64,000 nucleotides of DNA. It comes from Evansella alkalicola (GTDB lineage: Bacteria > Bacillota > Bacilli > Bacillales > Salisediminibacteriaceae). The position numbers were made by a program, and so were the translations under genes. Positions 8,365-17,206 of this stretch are shown in pieces (position 1 is the stretch's first letter; every line of letters begins with the position of its first letter). Under the pieces are notes generated by a model, which was given only the letters and a program-made list of their open reading frames with translations, ran no database searches and was not told the DNA's origin. The stretch spans positions 1-64,000 of the forward strand of contig NZ_JAHQCR010000017.1 in assembly GCF_019042735.1 (NCBI RefSeq), in the 5' to 3' direction.

Positions 8365-8982
8365 CTACATCATGTTTAGTTTCTGTGCCCATTCATACCA
8401 CTCACTACTTTTAACAATTAGGAGTTTATTCTTTATATTACGACGATGATTCTCTACGGTTTTGGGCGAGATGTTCAAAAGTTTTGCTGTGTCTTTAACA
8501 GTATAGCCCCGTACTTTTAAGTGAAATACTTCTTTTTCCCGATTCGACAATGAACTGTTCACATTCAGAAATAATTCGTCTTCTGATTTTTTATCCTTAT
8601 TTAAAATAACCTTTTCTCCAGCCATGATTTTCTGAAATGTATCCATAAGATCTTCTAATGTGGACTTTTCATGAAAAACACCAAATAAATTCCTATTTTC
8701 CATATGAAAGATATCCTCTACCACGTCATGATCATTATACATAAACACAGTTTTCGTTGAATTAGGCAACTCGTTTAAAGCTAACAAAATGCTCTTTGTA
8801 CCTCCAGCCCCACGAAGTCCTACATCTACAATTGTAAGGTCAAACTCGTACTCCCTTAGTGCCTCAATGAATTCCTCTGTCGTTGCTACCATGACCATAG
8901 ATTCGATCGGTTGTATATCCTTTAGTAATTGAATGAGACCATATCTAACTAATTCATGATTAATCCCAATTAATACTTTCAT
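8365..8982 (-). CDS. Atypical NarL/FixJ-family response regulator
   Basis: A two-domain regulator: receiver (about 1-120) and LuxR-type DNA-binding helix-turn-helix (about 144-190, LSNREKEVFHLKVRGYTVKD). I place the start at 8982 (MKVLIGINHELVRYG) because gaggcggg lies four bases before it; the longer open frame has no site. The usual acidic pair of the receiver is replaced by I7-N8, and the conserved Ser/Thr of the fourth strand is missing (VFMYND), although D53 and K106 are kept. Such receivers often work without Mg-dependent phosphorylation. No histidine kinase is nearby. It lies upstream of cydDC on the same strand, which may mean a role in bd-oxidase control; that is only inference. Confidence 0.85.
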   Translation of the reverse strand: MKVLIGINHELVRYGLIQLLKDIQPIESMVMVATTEEFIEALREYEFDLTIVDVGLRGAGGTKSILLALNELPNSTKTVFMYNDHDVVEDIFHMENRNLFGVFHEKSTLEDLMDTFQKIMAGEKVILNKDKKSEDELFLNVNSSLSNREKEVFHLKVRGYTVKDTAKLLNISPKTVENHRRNIKNKLLIVKSSEWYEWAQKLNMM

Positions 8983-9162
8983 AATTCCCGCCTCATTTAT
9001 AAGTGAAGTGTTTCTGTGATGTATTGAACTTACTATCTCCTGAAACACTATCTTACCTTTTTTACGTGTGAAAAACAAAGGATTCACACACGGTACGCGA
9101 AAAAACGCAGTGGATTCATAAAATTAATAGGCTATGCTTTAGGGAAGTCACAGTAACAATCT

Positions 9163-9975
9163 TTAATCTACTTGATTAATCATTTCTACAATACTTGTTA
9201 TGTGAAAATCTTCGATCGCTCCGTCAGTCACCTTAGCACTTGAAAACTCTATACTTAACGGCACACGTAATGCATAAAAACTAGGTACAGTTACTTCAAA
9301 AAGCACACTATCATTTGCAGGTATGCTATCAAACATGCCATCTAGAATTCTCACCGGAAGTGGCCTTTCTTCCTCCCTAAGACCTTCCTCACTAAATAAC
9401 AATAAGTTTATTTCATTTATCTCTAAAGAGAAATTACTATTGTTTTTCACCTCAGCTGTTAATAAAACAGAACCATCGCTTAGTTCTTCCTGATTAAGTA
9501 TGTTGAAATCTACATTGTCTTTATTAGTGTATTGTGTAGTTATAAATTCAAACATATCACCAGAACTATTAGAACATCCTGTTAAAGAATACTCTGATCT
9601 GTACTCTGAACCATTCACAATGAAATCGCTGCAATAGGAAACTTGTAAACCTGGTGTCCCTGCATATCCATCTCCTCGATTATCGTATTTATATATAATT
9701 TGGCGACCATCATATGATAAATCATGGAAGATTGCACCTGCTTCTAATGTAAACTCTGTAATCCTCATGTTATCCTTAATACCAACGTTCATGTTATCTA
9801 TAAAACTCTCGAAAACATCGAGATTGCTTATTCCATTATCATAAGGAACGACATCTCCATTTTTTATAGCATCTTCACGTGTGTATCCTGTTCCCTCAAA
9901 TCCAGATTGACTATCGCACCCTATTAATACTAGAAATAATAATGTAACGGAAAAATATTTAATGAATGAGTTCAT
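9163..9975 (-). CDS. Lipoprotein with DUF4362-like domain and C-terminal beta domain
   Basis: A 270-residue secreted lipoprotein. The signal peptide (1-19) ends in the lipobox LIG-C20, so it is lipid-anchored on the outer face of the membrane. Residues about 32-130 resemble DUF4362 (YTREDAIKNGDVV, MRITEFTLEAGAIFHDL, YDGRQIIYKYDNR), a family of small Bacillus lipoproteins of unknown role. Residues about 165-255 look like an immunoglobulin-like beta domain (TAEVKNNSNFSLEINEINLL...IPANDSVLFEV), similar in pattern to FxLYD or SLAP domains. The start follows ggagggctgcgcta. It stands alone between two gaps. Function unknown. Confidence 0.75.
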   Translation of the reverse strand: MNSFIKYFSVTLLFLVLIGCDSQSGFEGTGYTREDAIKNGDVVPYDNGISNLDVFESFIDNMNVGIKDNMRITEFTLEAGAIFHDLSYDGRQIIYKYDNRGDGYAGTPGLQVSYCSDFIVNGSEYRSEYSLTGCSNSSGDMFEFITTQYTNKDNVDFNILNQEELSDGSVLLTAEVKNNSNFSLEINEINLLLFSEEGLREEERPLPVRILDGMFDSIPANDSVLFEVTVPSFYALRVPLSIEFSSAKVTDGAIEDFHITSIVEMINQVD

Positions 9976-10241
9976 TAGCGCAGCCCTCCAAAGATATATC
10001 GATAACTTAAATTAATCATACCACTTAAGTTACTGAGTTTTTGACCAAAACTGGAATATTTTGTGATTATATGTAGGTAACTGAATCCTAGTTGAATTAA
10101 AATGATATATTATATGAGCCAATAATCTTTCGATATAACATAAAGTGGTTAATAACTCGAAAGGAAATCTTGAAGCAACCCTTGCTTCTTCAGGTTATTA
10201 ATGATCTTCTGATTCTAAAAAGGTTATTTTCACATTAATAA
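9976..10241. other. Non-coding gap upstream of the lipoprotein gene
   Basis: No gene is seen in this AT-rich stretch. It must contain the promoter of the lipoprotein gene on the minus strand. A small hairpin, gaagcaa (10172-10178) with ttgcttc (10182-10188), sits inside flanks aataac and gttatt; I do not recognise it as a known RNA. Confidence 0.4.
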
Positions 10242-10270
10242 AACGTGTTGAAAATAACTTCCAACACGTT
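10242..10270 (-). terminator. Terminator of the YebC-family gene
   Basis: Perfect 9-base arms aacgtgttg (10242-10250) and caacacgtt (10262-10270), followed on the minus strand by ttttatta. It sits 17 bases after the stop of the gene at 10287-11006. Confidence 0.75.
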
Positions 10271-10286
10271 CTGAGTATCTAACCTA

Positions 10287-11006
10287 TTATTCACCTAAAT
10301 CAACGTTGTGATAAACCTGTTGCACATCCTCCAGGTCTTCCAATGCATCTACCATTTTTTCAAATTGTGCCTGAGATTCATTGTCCAATTTTATATCAGT
10401 TTGGGCCAACATTGAAATTTCAGCCACATTAAAGTCTGTTACTCCTGCATTCTTAAAAGCTTCTTGGACGGCATGAAATTGATCTGGTTCAGTATAGATA
10501 ATAATCGTTCCATCTTCATCAATAATGTCGCGGGCATCTAAATCCGCTTCCATTAAAATCTCTAGAACTTCATCTTCCGTTTTTCCTTCAAGACCAATGA
10601 CTGCCGTTTCATCAAACATATAAGATACAGATCCACTGACTCCCATATTTCCACCATTTTTCCCAAAAGCAGCACGTACATCAGAAGCCGTACGGTTCAC
10701 GTTATTTGTCAATGTATCTACGATAACCATGGAACCGTTTGGACCGAACCCTTCATATCTCAATTCATCATAATTCTCTTCAGATCCACCTTTTGCCTTT
10801 TCGATTGCACGATCTATAATAGATTTTGGTACATTATACGTTTTTGCTCTTTCAAGGACAAACTTCAATGCCTGATTAAGTTCAGGATCAGGTTCACCCT
10901 GCCTTGCAACTACATAAATTTCTCGACCAAACTTAGCGTAGATTCGGCTAGTGTTTTTATCTTTCGCCGCTTTTTTCTCTTTAATATTATTCCATTTACG
11001 TCCCAT
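10287..11006 (-). CDS. yeeI: YebC/PmpR-family protein (YeeI-like)
   Basis: This 239-residue protein belongs to the YebC/PmpR/TACO1 family. It starts MGRKWNNIKEKKAAKDKNT, the hallmark of the family's helical N-terminal domain, and keeps GGSEENYDELRYEGFGPNG in the middle domain. B. subtilis has two such proteins (YrbC and YeeI); the MGRKWNNIK start fits YeeI. Members have been described as DNA-binding regulators and more recently as factors that act on stalled translation at proline-rich stretches; which applies here cannot be told. It is a single gene with its own terminator, divergent from the regulator at 11225. Confidence 0.9.
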   Translation of the reverse strand: MGRKWNNIKEKKAAKDKNTSRIYAKFGREIYVVARQGEPDPELNQALKFVLERAKTYNVPKSIIDRAIEKAKGGSEENYDELRYEGFGPNGSMVIVDTLTNNVNRTASDVRAAFGKNGGNMGVSGSVSYMFDETAVIGLEGKTEDEVLEILMEADLDARDIIDEDGTIIIYTEPDQFHAVQEAFKNAGVTDFNVAEISMLAQTDIKLDNESQAQFEKMVDALEDLEDVQQVYHNVDLGE

Positions 11007-11157
11007 AAAATTTCACTCTCTTTCCCCATACTATGAAATTTAATTTAATCACTGTAATTGAAAAAAATCACTAGAATTATTATACCGTAACAAAAGGCAT
11101 GTTACGAGTTTATTCAAGGTAAAGAGCATCACCCAAAATAACAACATTTATTAATGT

Positions 11158-11186
11158 TTGTAAATGAGTAAACAAAGATATATAAT
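11158..11186 (+). promoter_or_regulatory. Sigma-A type promoter of the DUF2087 gene
   Basis: TTGTAA at 11158-11163, a 17-base spacer and a perfect TATAAT at 11181-11186. The start codon lies about 40 bases further on. Confidence 0.6.
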
Positions 11187-11224
11187 GTTTATGTATTAAT
11201 AAATTATTATAAGAGGTGTTTACT

Positions 11225-11986
11225 GTGAGTGGAGATGAAATTTTTTGGACCGCCTCCATTGATGAATTATCTAGAGGCTATATATATGATAATGATAATG
11301 ACAAGTTTATATGTTTAATATGCTACAAAGACTATGAAAATGGCGTTATTTTTAAACGAGGCGAAGAATTGCTAGAAGCAAAAAAAGCGATCGTTCATCA
11401 TATTACCGATATGCATGGTTCCATGTTCAATTATTTATTGAATATGGGCAAAAAACATACTGGATTGTCAGATCACCAAAGGGAACTAATGAGTTTATTT
11501 GAAAAAAGTTTATCTGATAAGGAAATTGAAAAGAAGCTTGATATTAGCCCTTCGACGATTAGAAATCACCGATTTAAATTAAGGGAAAAGGAAAAACAGG
11601 CAAAAATATTCTTAACAATCATGTCTTTATTAAATGAAGATAAAGGAAAATCAAACGAGAAAGAGCTCATTCATATTCATAAGGAGGCAACAATGGTGGA
11701 CGAAAGATATGCGATTACAAAGGAAGAGAAGGAAAAGGTATTAGCAACATATTTTAAGCATGGCCTTGATGGACCAATAACGTCGTTTCCAAGTAAAGAG
11801 AAAAGAAAAATAATTATATTGCAAGAGATAGTCAAACGTTTTGATAAAAATAGGGGATATTCTGAAAAAGAAGTAAACGAAATATTAAAATCTATTTACA
11901 GCGATTTCGTAACGATAAGAAGATATATGATTGAGTATGGATTTATGGATCGTAATAAAGATGGAAGTGAATACTGGATTAAATAA
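11225..11986 (+). CDS. DUF2087 transcriptional regulator with helix-turn-helix and zinc-finger-like N-terminus
   Basis: I choose the GTG at 11225 (MSGDEIFW) since aagaggtg lies just before it; a GTG at 11216 overlaps that site. The 253-residue protein has three parts: an N-terminal segment with CLIC (C30, C33) and a later HHITDMH (H58-H64) that resembles a C2H2 zinc finger; a LuxR-like helix-turn-helix (about 80-125, LSDKEIEKKLDISPSTIRNH); and a C-terminal DUF2087 domain (about 165-253, YAITKEEKEKVLATYF...FVTIRRYMIEYGFMDRN). DUF2087 proteins are common in Bacillaceae as presumed regulators; their targets are not known to me. It is monocistronic between a promoter and a strong terminator. Confidence 0.8.
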   Translation: MSGDEIFWTASIDELSRGYIYDNDNDKFICLICYKDYENGVIFKRGEELLEAKKAIVHHITDMHGSMFNYLLNMGKKHTGLSDHQRELMSLFEKSLSDKEIEKKLDISPSTIRNHRFKLREKEKQAKIFLTIMSLLNEDKGKSNEKELIHIHKEATMVDERYAITKEEKEKVLATYFKHGLDGPITSFPSKEKRKIIILQEIVKRFDKNRGYSEKEVNEILKSIYSDFVTIRRYMIEYGFMDRNKDGSEYWIK

Positions 11987-12011
11987 AAAATTGCGTTAGC
12001 CGATAAAATTT

Positions 12012-12054
12012 AATGACAGCACACCACATGCTGCATAAGTGTTGTGCTGTCATT
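12012..12054 (+). terminator. Terminator of the DUF2087 gene
   Basis: aatgacagcacaccac (12012-12027) pairs with gtgttgtgctgtcatt (12039-12054) with one mismatch, followed by acctattttt. Confidence 0.85.
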
Positions 12055-12213
12055 ACCTATTTTTCTCGCCTATCTTGAAGCTTGTTTTTGTTCCAACAAA
12101 TTATTTGTATCAATTATCATAATCCAAGGTCTTAGCTTAATTGTCTCTGTTATAGGATAATGTTGACAATTAACACTGTTGTGAAAGGTTCGCTTCTTCC
12201 TTTTTAATATGAC

Positions 12214-13950
12214 TTACAACCCCTTACTACTTGTACGAGTACCATCTACAATATTAATTTGAATTCCTTGATCAATCCTTTTGGCACTAAGCCATAAAAA
12301 CAAGTAAGTGACACCAACAGAAACAATGACCAGCATTAATACACCTACCCCTAAACTTAAGCTACCTAAAAGTATTTTTGCAGATATCATCAAATTTATT
12401 AAGGAAGCCATTAAACCAACTAATCCAAAGGCCCCTTCTGAAAATTGGCTAATATAAGGTTGAAATTCCACTGGAAAGAAGAGAAATATAGCTACCATGA
12501 ACATTAACAGCATATATGGAATATTAATTAGCATTAATAAAAACCCTGTACCTGTTTCAATTCTCTGCTGTGGATTATTTGGATTATATTTACCACCAAT
12601 CGTGCCTGCCCATAAGCCAATACCACTCATTCCAAGTGCAATGAAACCAAAGGCAATAAATCCTGCGATCCCCATATACCATTCCCAACCAATAAAAATG
12701 GTCAATCCAATTTCAATGAGGAGAACAAATATTAACGGAATGAGCCAATGCACCCATAGTTTCCCTAAAGCAATTTGCATTCCCGATAATGGTAATGTCC
12801 TCAATATCCACACCGCTTTTTCTTCTCGACCAATACTAGATGCTGAAAAATTACCCATAAGCATCGTTAAGAAAAAGATTAGCAAACCATGTGCGACCAA
12901 CCAACTTGTCATTGTATTTTCTATTATACTCTCTAAAGCCCCTTCATTTGTAAGAATGGGAAAAAGTGGGACAACCATAATTATAAGGACTGGAAGGAAA
13001 GTTAGCCATTCTCTTGGATCTCGTTGAACTGCACGGAGTTCTTTTAGTCCAATAGATATAACAGGACTTCTTAAGAGATGGAATTTTCCTTTTTTTCTTT
13101 TCTTTCTCTTTTTCCTACGAGCACCTTCACTCATTCGGATCCAACCTGTACGGAAGCCACGGTCAACAACAACCTGTGTCAACAGAGTGATAATGCTAAC
13201 AGCTATAACCATTGCAGCCATCCAAAGTAAACCTCTTAAAATATATCCTTGACTAAAGAAGCTCAGAGCCATTGCCGCCCAATGTGTTGGAAGCAATGTT
13301 AAGGCTGGCAATTCCGCACTCATCCCCTCTACCATATTATCAATGCCCATAAGGTTAGGAATTTGTACAAGTAAAAATATGATTAAACCAGCCATTCCAG
13401 TCATTAATGTCATTAACTCTTTTACACGACTCTTTGGTATGATTTGAATAAGTAATAGATTAAACAAATAAGCGATTGATAAACCAACTAAAACAACAGT
13501 AAGACTAATAATTGGAACTATGAAAAAATAAATCCACGCTACACTAGCCCCGAGACCATATGATAAGAAAAACAATACTAAAAATACCCAAACAAATGCA
13601 GCAGTGGAGAAAAAGCTTTGCCCAAACTTCACCCAATAAATGTGCTTCGTTGCAATAGGAAGTGTGAATAGCATTTCCACATCTTTAGAAGAAAACAAAT
13701 TCTTAAATACTTGTGGAATGGTAAAAAGAACCGTAATTATCATTCCACCGAAAGTAATGATGGAATAAAAATTTGTCCTATCTTCAGCTGGCATAACTGA
13801 GCCAAGAGCGCTGCCGCCAAACAAGATTATTGGTACTAATATGACAGCAAAGACCCCAATAGCAATAAGGGGAATTATTTGTCCAGTTCGCATAGATGAG
13901 ACGGTTCGTTTAAATTGCTGCCAGTATAATCTAGCTAGTAATCTAGTCAT
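12214..13950 (-). CDS. ABC exporter permease (putative, multi-helix)
   Basis: A 578-residue membrane protein with about twelve to fourteen hydrophobic segments in two blocks, separated by a basic stretch (RRKKRKKRKKGK, about residue 280) that should lie in the cytoplasm. The architecture fits the large one-gene permeases of bacterial ABC-2-like exporters (putative ABC_export family). It overlaps the upstream ATPase gene by four bases (13947-13950), so the two form one transporter. The substrate cannot be told from sequence. The C-terminal residues GTRTSSKGL are hydrophilic. No resistance or bacteriocin gene is adjacent. Confidence 0.8.
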   Translation of the reverse strand: MTRLLARLYWQQFKRTVSSMRTGQIIPLIAIGVFAVILVPIILFGGSALGSVMPAEDRTNFYSIITFGGMIITVLFTIPQVFKNLFSSKDVEMLFTLPIATKHIYWVKFGQSFFSTAAFVWVFLVLFFLSYGLGASVAWIYFFIVPIISLTVVLVGLSIAYLFNLLLIQIIPKSRVKELMTLMTGMAGLIIFLLVQIPNLMGIDNMVEGMSAELPALTLLPTHWAAMALSFFSQGYILRGLLWMAAMVIAVSIITLLTQVVVDRGFRTGWIRMSEGARRKKRKKRKKGKFHLLRSPVISIGLKELRAVQRDPREWLTFLPVLIIMVVPLFPILTNEGALESIIENTMTSWLVAHGLLIFFLTMLMGNFSASSIGREEKAVWILRTLPLSGMQIALGKLWVHWLIPLIFVLLIEIGLTIFIGWEWYMGIAGFIAFGFIALGMSGIGLWAGTIGGKYNPNNPQQRIETGTGFLLMLINIPYMLLMFMVAIFLFFPVEFQPYISQFSEGAFGLVGLMASLINLMISAKILLGSLSLGVGVLMLVIVSVGVTYLFLWLSAKRIDQGIQINIVDGTRTSSKGL

Positions 13951-14726
13951 CGATGACCACCCTCATGCTCTAAACTCTTAATAAGCTCCGCTGCATCATC
14001 TCCACCAGTTAGTTCGAGGAAGATATCCTCTAGGGAAGCATTGTTATTTCCACCTTGCTTTCGAAGCTCTTCCATCGTTCCAATTGCAAGTAATGATCCT
14101 TCTGTAATTATCCCAACACGGTCACACATTGTTTCTGCTATTTCAAGAATATGGGTAGACATAAAGACTGTAGTCCCTTGGTCACAAAGGTTCCTAAGTA
14201 ATTGCTTTAATTTTCTCGCACTTCCTGGATCTAATCCGACAGTTGGTTCATCTAGAAAAATAACTTTTGGATCATGTACTAAAGCACCTACTAAAGCAAT
14301 TTTTTGCTTCATTCCATGGGAATAGCTCTCTAACAATTCATCAACACTATCCGTAAGGTTAAACATATGTAAATATTTTTCTGCACGTGCTTGAAACGTT
14401 TCTTCTGATACTTTGAATACTGAAGCAATAAATTTAAGATACTCCCAACCTGTTAGCTTAGGATACAAATTTGGTTGATCTGGAAGGTACGCAATGTTCC
14501 TCTTTGCTTTGAGAGGCTTCTTCCACATATCTACACCTGCAATTTCAACGGTTCCTTCTGTAGGCTCTAGTAATCCAGTCATCATTTTTATCGTTGTTGT
14601 CTTGCCAGCACCATTCGGACCGAGAAAACCAAATAGTTCCCCTTCGTTAATTGTTAAATTTAAAGGTTGGACGGCTTCTGCTTTTCCATATGTCTTTTTT
14701 AAATTCGATAGCTTTATTGTGGTCAT
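13947..14726 (-). CDS. ABC transporter ATP-binding protein
   Basis: The 259-residue ATPase partner of the permease that follows it. Walker A GPNGAGKTTTIKMM (about residue 35), signature YSHGMKQKIALVGAL, Walker B VIFLDEPTVGLDP and switch region MSTHILEIAE are complete, as in exporters of the DrrA/CcmA type. I start it at the ATG at 14726 (MTTIKLSNLKK), which has ggaagggt at a proper distance; the TTG two codons earlier is too close to that site. Genes translated as a coupled pair. Confidence 0.9.
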   Translation of the reverse strand: MTTIKLSNLKKTYGKAEAVQPLNLTINEGELFGFLGPNGAGKTTTIKMMTGLLEPTEGTVEIAGVDMWKKPLKAKRNIAYLPDQPNLYPKLTGWEYLKFIASVFKVSEETFQARAEKYLHMFNLTDSVDELLESYSHGMKQKIALVGALVHDPKVIFLDEPTVGLDPGSARKLKQLLRNLCDQGTTVFMSTHILEIAETMCDRVGIITEGSLLAIGTMEELRKQGGNNNASLEDIFLELTGGDDAAELIKSLEHEGGHR

Positions 14727-14778
14727 TTTCAAACCCTTCCTATAAAAATGTCATTAATTTTGTTGCGAATAAAATTCG

Positions 14779-15246
14779 TTACTTTATAACCGGGCGCTCT
14801 ATGTCTGAAAAGTAATCATTAAAAAATTGTTTGTGGTCCGTGAATAACTCCTTCGGTAATTCATTAAGCTTAAAAAAATCATTTTGAATGGATTCAGAGT
14901 TTTCCCTAACTAACTCCCCTGAGAATTCTTTACATGTAAAGATAATTTGTACTTTGGCTACTTCGTCTCCATTTGGAAATATTTTTTCGTGGTCCTTACC
15001 TGAATAAATACCAAATAACTCAAGTTTTCCTAAATAAAGACCAGTTTCTTCAAAAACCTCTCGTCTTGCTGTATCTTGAACTGTCTCATCGAACTCCATA
15101 AATCCCCCAGGCAACCCCCACTGTCCTGTGTCCGATCGTTGTTGAAGTAATAAGCGGTTATCTTCATCAAAAACAAAAGCTCCTGCAACTACCATCATTA
15201 CCTTACTTTTCCCTACCATGCTTCGTAAATATTGAATATAATCCAT
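14779..15246 (-). CDS. Nudix hydrolase
   Basis: A 155-residue Nudix-fold protein that should hydrolyse a nucleoside diphosphate derivative. The Nudix box is complete: GGFMEFDETVQDTARREVFEETG (residues about 54-76, fitting GX5EX7REUXEEXGU). The start at 15246 (MDYIQYLRSMVG) has agaagg seven bases before it; an upstream GTG would overlap the previous gene. Bacillus has close relatives with the same MDYI-YLRSMVG start annotated only as MutT/Nudix. It begins two bases after the GNAT gene stop, so the two are cotranscribed. Substrate unknown. Confidence 0.88.
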   Translation of the reverse strand: MDYIQYLRSMVGKSKVMMVVAGAFVFDEDNRLLLQQRSDTGQWGLPGGFMEFDETVQDTARREVFEETGLYLGKLELFGIYSGKDHEKIFPNGDEVAKVQIIFTCKEFSGELVRENSESIQNDFFKLNELPKELFTDHKQFFNDYFSDIERPVIK

Positions 15247-15247
15247 A

Positions 15248-15808
15248 TTAATACCTTCTGTCTTCACTTTTATAATCTTCTTTAGTTAATCCATAAACAT
15301 AGTGGTCCACGTATTTATCGTACAACTTTTCTGACTGCTTTAAGCACCCTTCTCTTGGAAAGTTGAGTTTCTCTGGAATTTTCGCACTTTTCAAGTTCTC
15401 TGTTGCAGCCCTTATTTCTACTCTTTGAAGATTTAATTCTTCAAAGCAATAGTCTACTACTTCAGCACAAGCTTGTGTCATGATGCCTTTTCCTTGATCC
15501 CCTTCCCCTAACCAATACCCAATGGAAGTTGAGTGATTTGACCAATTAATGCTATGTAAGCCAATAACTCCTGCCAAATGACCTTTATACCAGATTCCAG
15601 CTTGAAAACCATTGTTTTGGCTAAACTGCTTTAGTGTACTATCAATGAAATTATTTGAGTCGTTGATAGACTTGGTGAAATCTACCCACGGAAGCCATTC
15701 ACGAAGATAATCTCGAGACTGATCAGTAAGTTGGAAAAGGGCTTCTGCGTGTCTTGGTTCTAGTAATCTTAAATCTAGTTCTTCAGTGATTACATATTTA
15801 AACATCAT
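15248..15808 (-). CDS. GNAT acetyltransferase, RimJ/RimL (YdaF) type
   Basis: A 186-residue GCN5-related N-acetyltransferase. The start is typical of the RimJ/RimL/YdaF subgroup (ITEELDLRLLEPRHAEALF), and the acetyl-CoA loop is seen as GEGDQGKGIMTQA (about residues 105-117), followed by CFEELNLQRVEIRAATEN. The substrate may be a protein N-terminus or an antibiotic-like amine; the sequence does not tell. Two ATG codons follow each other after aagggagg; the first is used here. It heads a small two-gene unit with the Nudix hydrolase. Confidence 0.88.
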   Translation of the reverse strand: MMFKYVITEELDLRLLEPRHAEALFQLTDQSRDYLREWLPWVDFTKSINDSNNFIDSTLKQFSQNNGFQAGIWYKGHLAGVIGLHSINWSNHSTSIGYWLGEGDQGKGIMTQACAEVVDYCFEELNLQRVEIRAATENLKSAKIPEKLNFPREGCLKQSEKLYDKYVDHYVYGLTKEDYKSEDRRY

Positions 15809-15938
15809 TCATTCCTCCCTTTTACATGATGTATCAACTAAAATGACTCTGTATTTTCAACTTTAATGAGGAAACTTCTTCCTCTCCATCTCTTTATTGA
15901 TAAACTGATATCGGAAAACAACTATATTATAAAAGCAT

Positions 15939-16280
15939 TCACAATCGACGAACCGTAATAGCTAATGTACCCCATTTCCGTTCTTGCTCAGGTGTATAAA
16001 TATCATATGTTCCATCAATCATATCCTTCATGGACCAACCTTCACAATCAAAATCTCTTAAAGGAATATCTTTGTACATCTCTTCGAAAGTTCCATATGT
16101 TCTGAGTTCGGTGACCTGTACTTTTAATAATCCATTTTGTCCTGGTAATTTAATAAACTCAATAGTATCAGCAACGTTGATTTTCCTTCTCTTTTCATCG
16201 TTTAAGCGTACTTCTACCTTCTTATCTCCTTTTTCCATAGCATGAAAATAATCTTCATATAACCCCATTCTATGAACCAT
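15939..16280 (-). CDS. ASCH-domain protein
   Basis: A 113-residue protein consisting of one ASCH domain (PUA-like fold). The family pattern is seen in YFHAMEKGDKKVEVRLNDEK (about 10-30, the GxKxxExR motif) and in VADTIEFIKL. ASCH proteins bind RNA or modified nucleosides; some (YqfB) are amidohydrolases of acetylcytidine. The putative catalytic lysine and arginine of the GDKKVEVRL segment are present. The start has gggggaact before it. It is a single gene. Confidence 0.8.
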   Translation of the reverse strand: MVHRMGLYEDYFHAMEKGDKKVEVRLNDEKRRKINVADTIEFIKLPGQNGLLKVQVTELRTYGTFEEMYKDIPLRDFDCEGWSMKDMIDGTYDIYTPEQERKWGTLAITVRRL

Positions 16281-16383
16281 AAGTTCCCCCTATCGTTTTC
16301 TATGTTTGTATAGACATAAGTTTACTACATTTTTCCATATATTCAGTAAATAAGGAGTTGTTTTTTCAACTCAATATAAAAAC

Positions 16384-17103
16384 CTATTTATCAAAACGAT
16401 ACGTAAAAGTAATCCAACCAATTAGGAGAATAGGTTTATCTTCTTTAGATACGGCCTCCTCTTTGAAGGTTAAGGTTCGAATTCCATTCGAATTACGATT
16501 AATTAGCCCTACACGGCCTCCATCTTTATATATTTCAATATCAGATCGAATACTTCTTGCTCGGAATTCATAAACACGTTTATCAATTTTTAAGTTTATA
16601 TTCTCTATTAATTTTTTTATGTTTTTCACACGCATATCTGTAATCATTTCTGCAATAGGTATATTTTCATCAAAGATCACGAATAGAGTATTTTGTTTCT
16701 TCTTATCTTCACTTTTTACGAAATATGAATTTCCATTTTCAAAATTGAACTGTAGTTTCAAAAACCAAAGGCCTGGCGTGTTCATTAAGTCAGCAATAAC
16801 CTTATGATAAGTTTTTTCATATACTCGATTAAAAGTAGCAACTAGATTATATCCATAATATAGCTTTTTACTTCCCGTAAGCCATTTGTCTTTTAATGAT
16901 GTGGACCACTCGTTATTAGGGTGTAAAGGTTTATATACTTCATCTTTCTTCTTTTGTACTAAGCTAATTAATAGAATAAAGGGTGCTGCAGCTAATAATA
17001 TAAAAGCCAATTGTAACTGAGTGGGATTATATTCACCTATTATTAACCACCTTAATGTAATCCCTAAAAGTGCCACGAAAAAGAATGCTATTAATTTTGT
17101 CAT
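16384..17103 (-). CDS. Membrane-anchored protein of unknown function, tubby-like C-terminal region
   Basis: I do not recognise a named family with certainty. The start at 17103 (MTKLIAFFFVALLG) has gaggg eight bases before it. The 239-residue protein has two hydrophobic helices (about 4-20 and 33-50) joined by a short loop, then a soluble domain of about 170 residues rich in beta strands: YYGYNLVATF, LWFLKLQFNFENGNSYFV, NTLFVIFDE, GRVGLINRNSNGIRTLTF, ILLIGWITFTYRF. The pattern resembles the tubby C-terminal-like (LURP/scramblase) fold found in several Bacillus membrane proteins. It flanks the palindrome array on its 5' side. Confidence 0.6.
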   Translation of the reverse strand: MTKLIAFFFVALLGITLRWLIIGEYNPTQLQLAFILLAAAPFILLISLVQKKKDEVYKPLHPNNEWSTSLKDKWLTGSKKLYYGYNLVATFNRVYEKTYHKVIADLMNTPGLWFLKLQFNFENGNSYFVKSEDKKKQNTLFVIFDENIPIAEMITDMRVKNIKKLIENINLKIDKRVYEFRARSIRSDIEIYKDGGRVGLINRNSNGIRTLTFKEEAVSKEDKPILLIGWITFTYRFDK

Positions 17104-17206
17104 GATATCCCTCACTAGTATAAAAATTACGGTTATTGTCACTTCTAAGACTACTAAGTTCTATTTTAACATCGATAAGATAGTATTAAATTAAATTTTC
17201 AAAAGA

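Noticed and set aside
10150..10210. Riboswitch upstream of the lipoprotein gene
   Set aside because: Only short hairpins are seen, placed after the YebC terminator region and not in a leader; no known riboswitch core was found.
12497..13027. 176-codon plus-strand frame inside the ABC permease gene
   Set aside because: It is the antisense shadow of the real permease, without a start signal or recognisable product.
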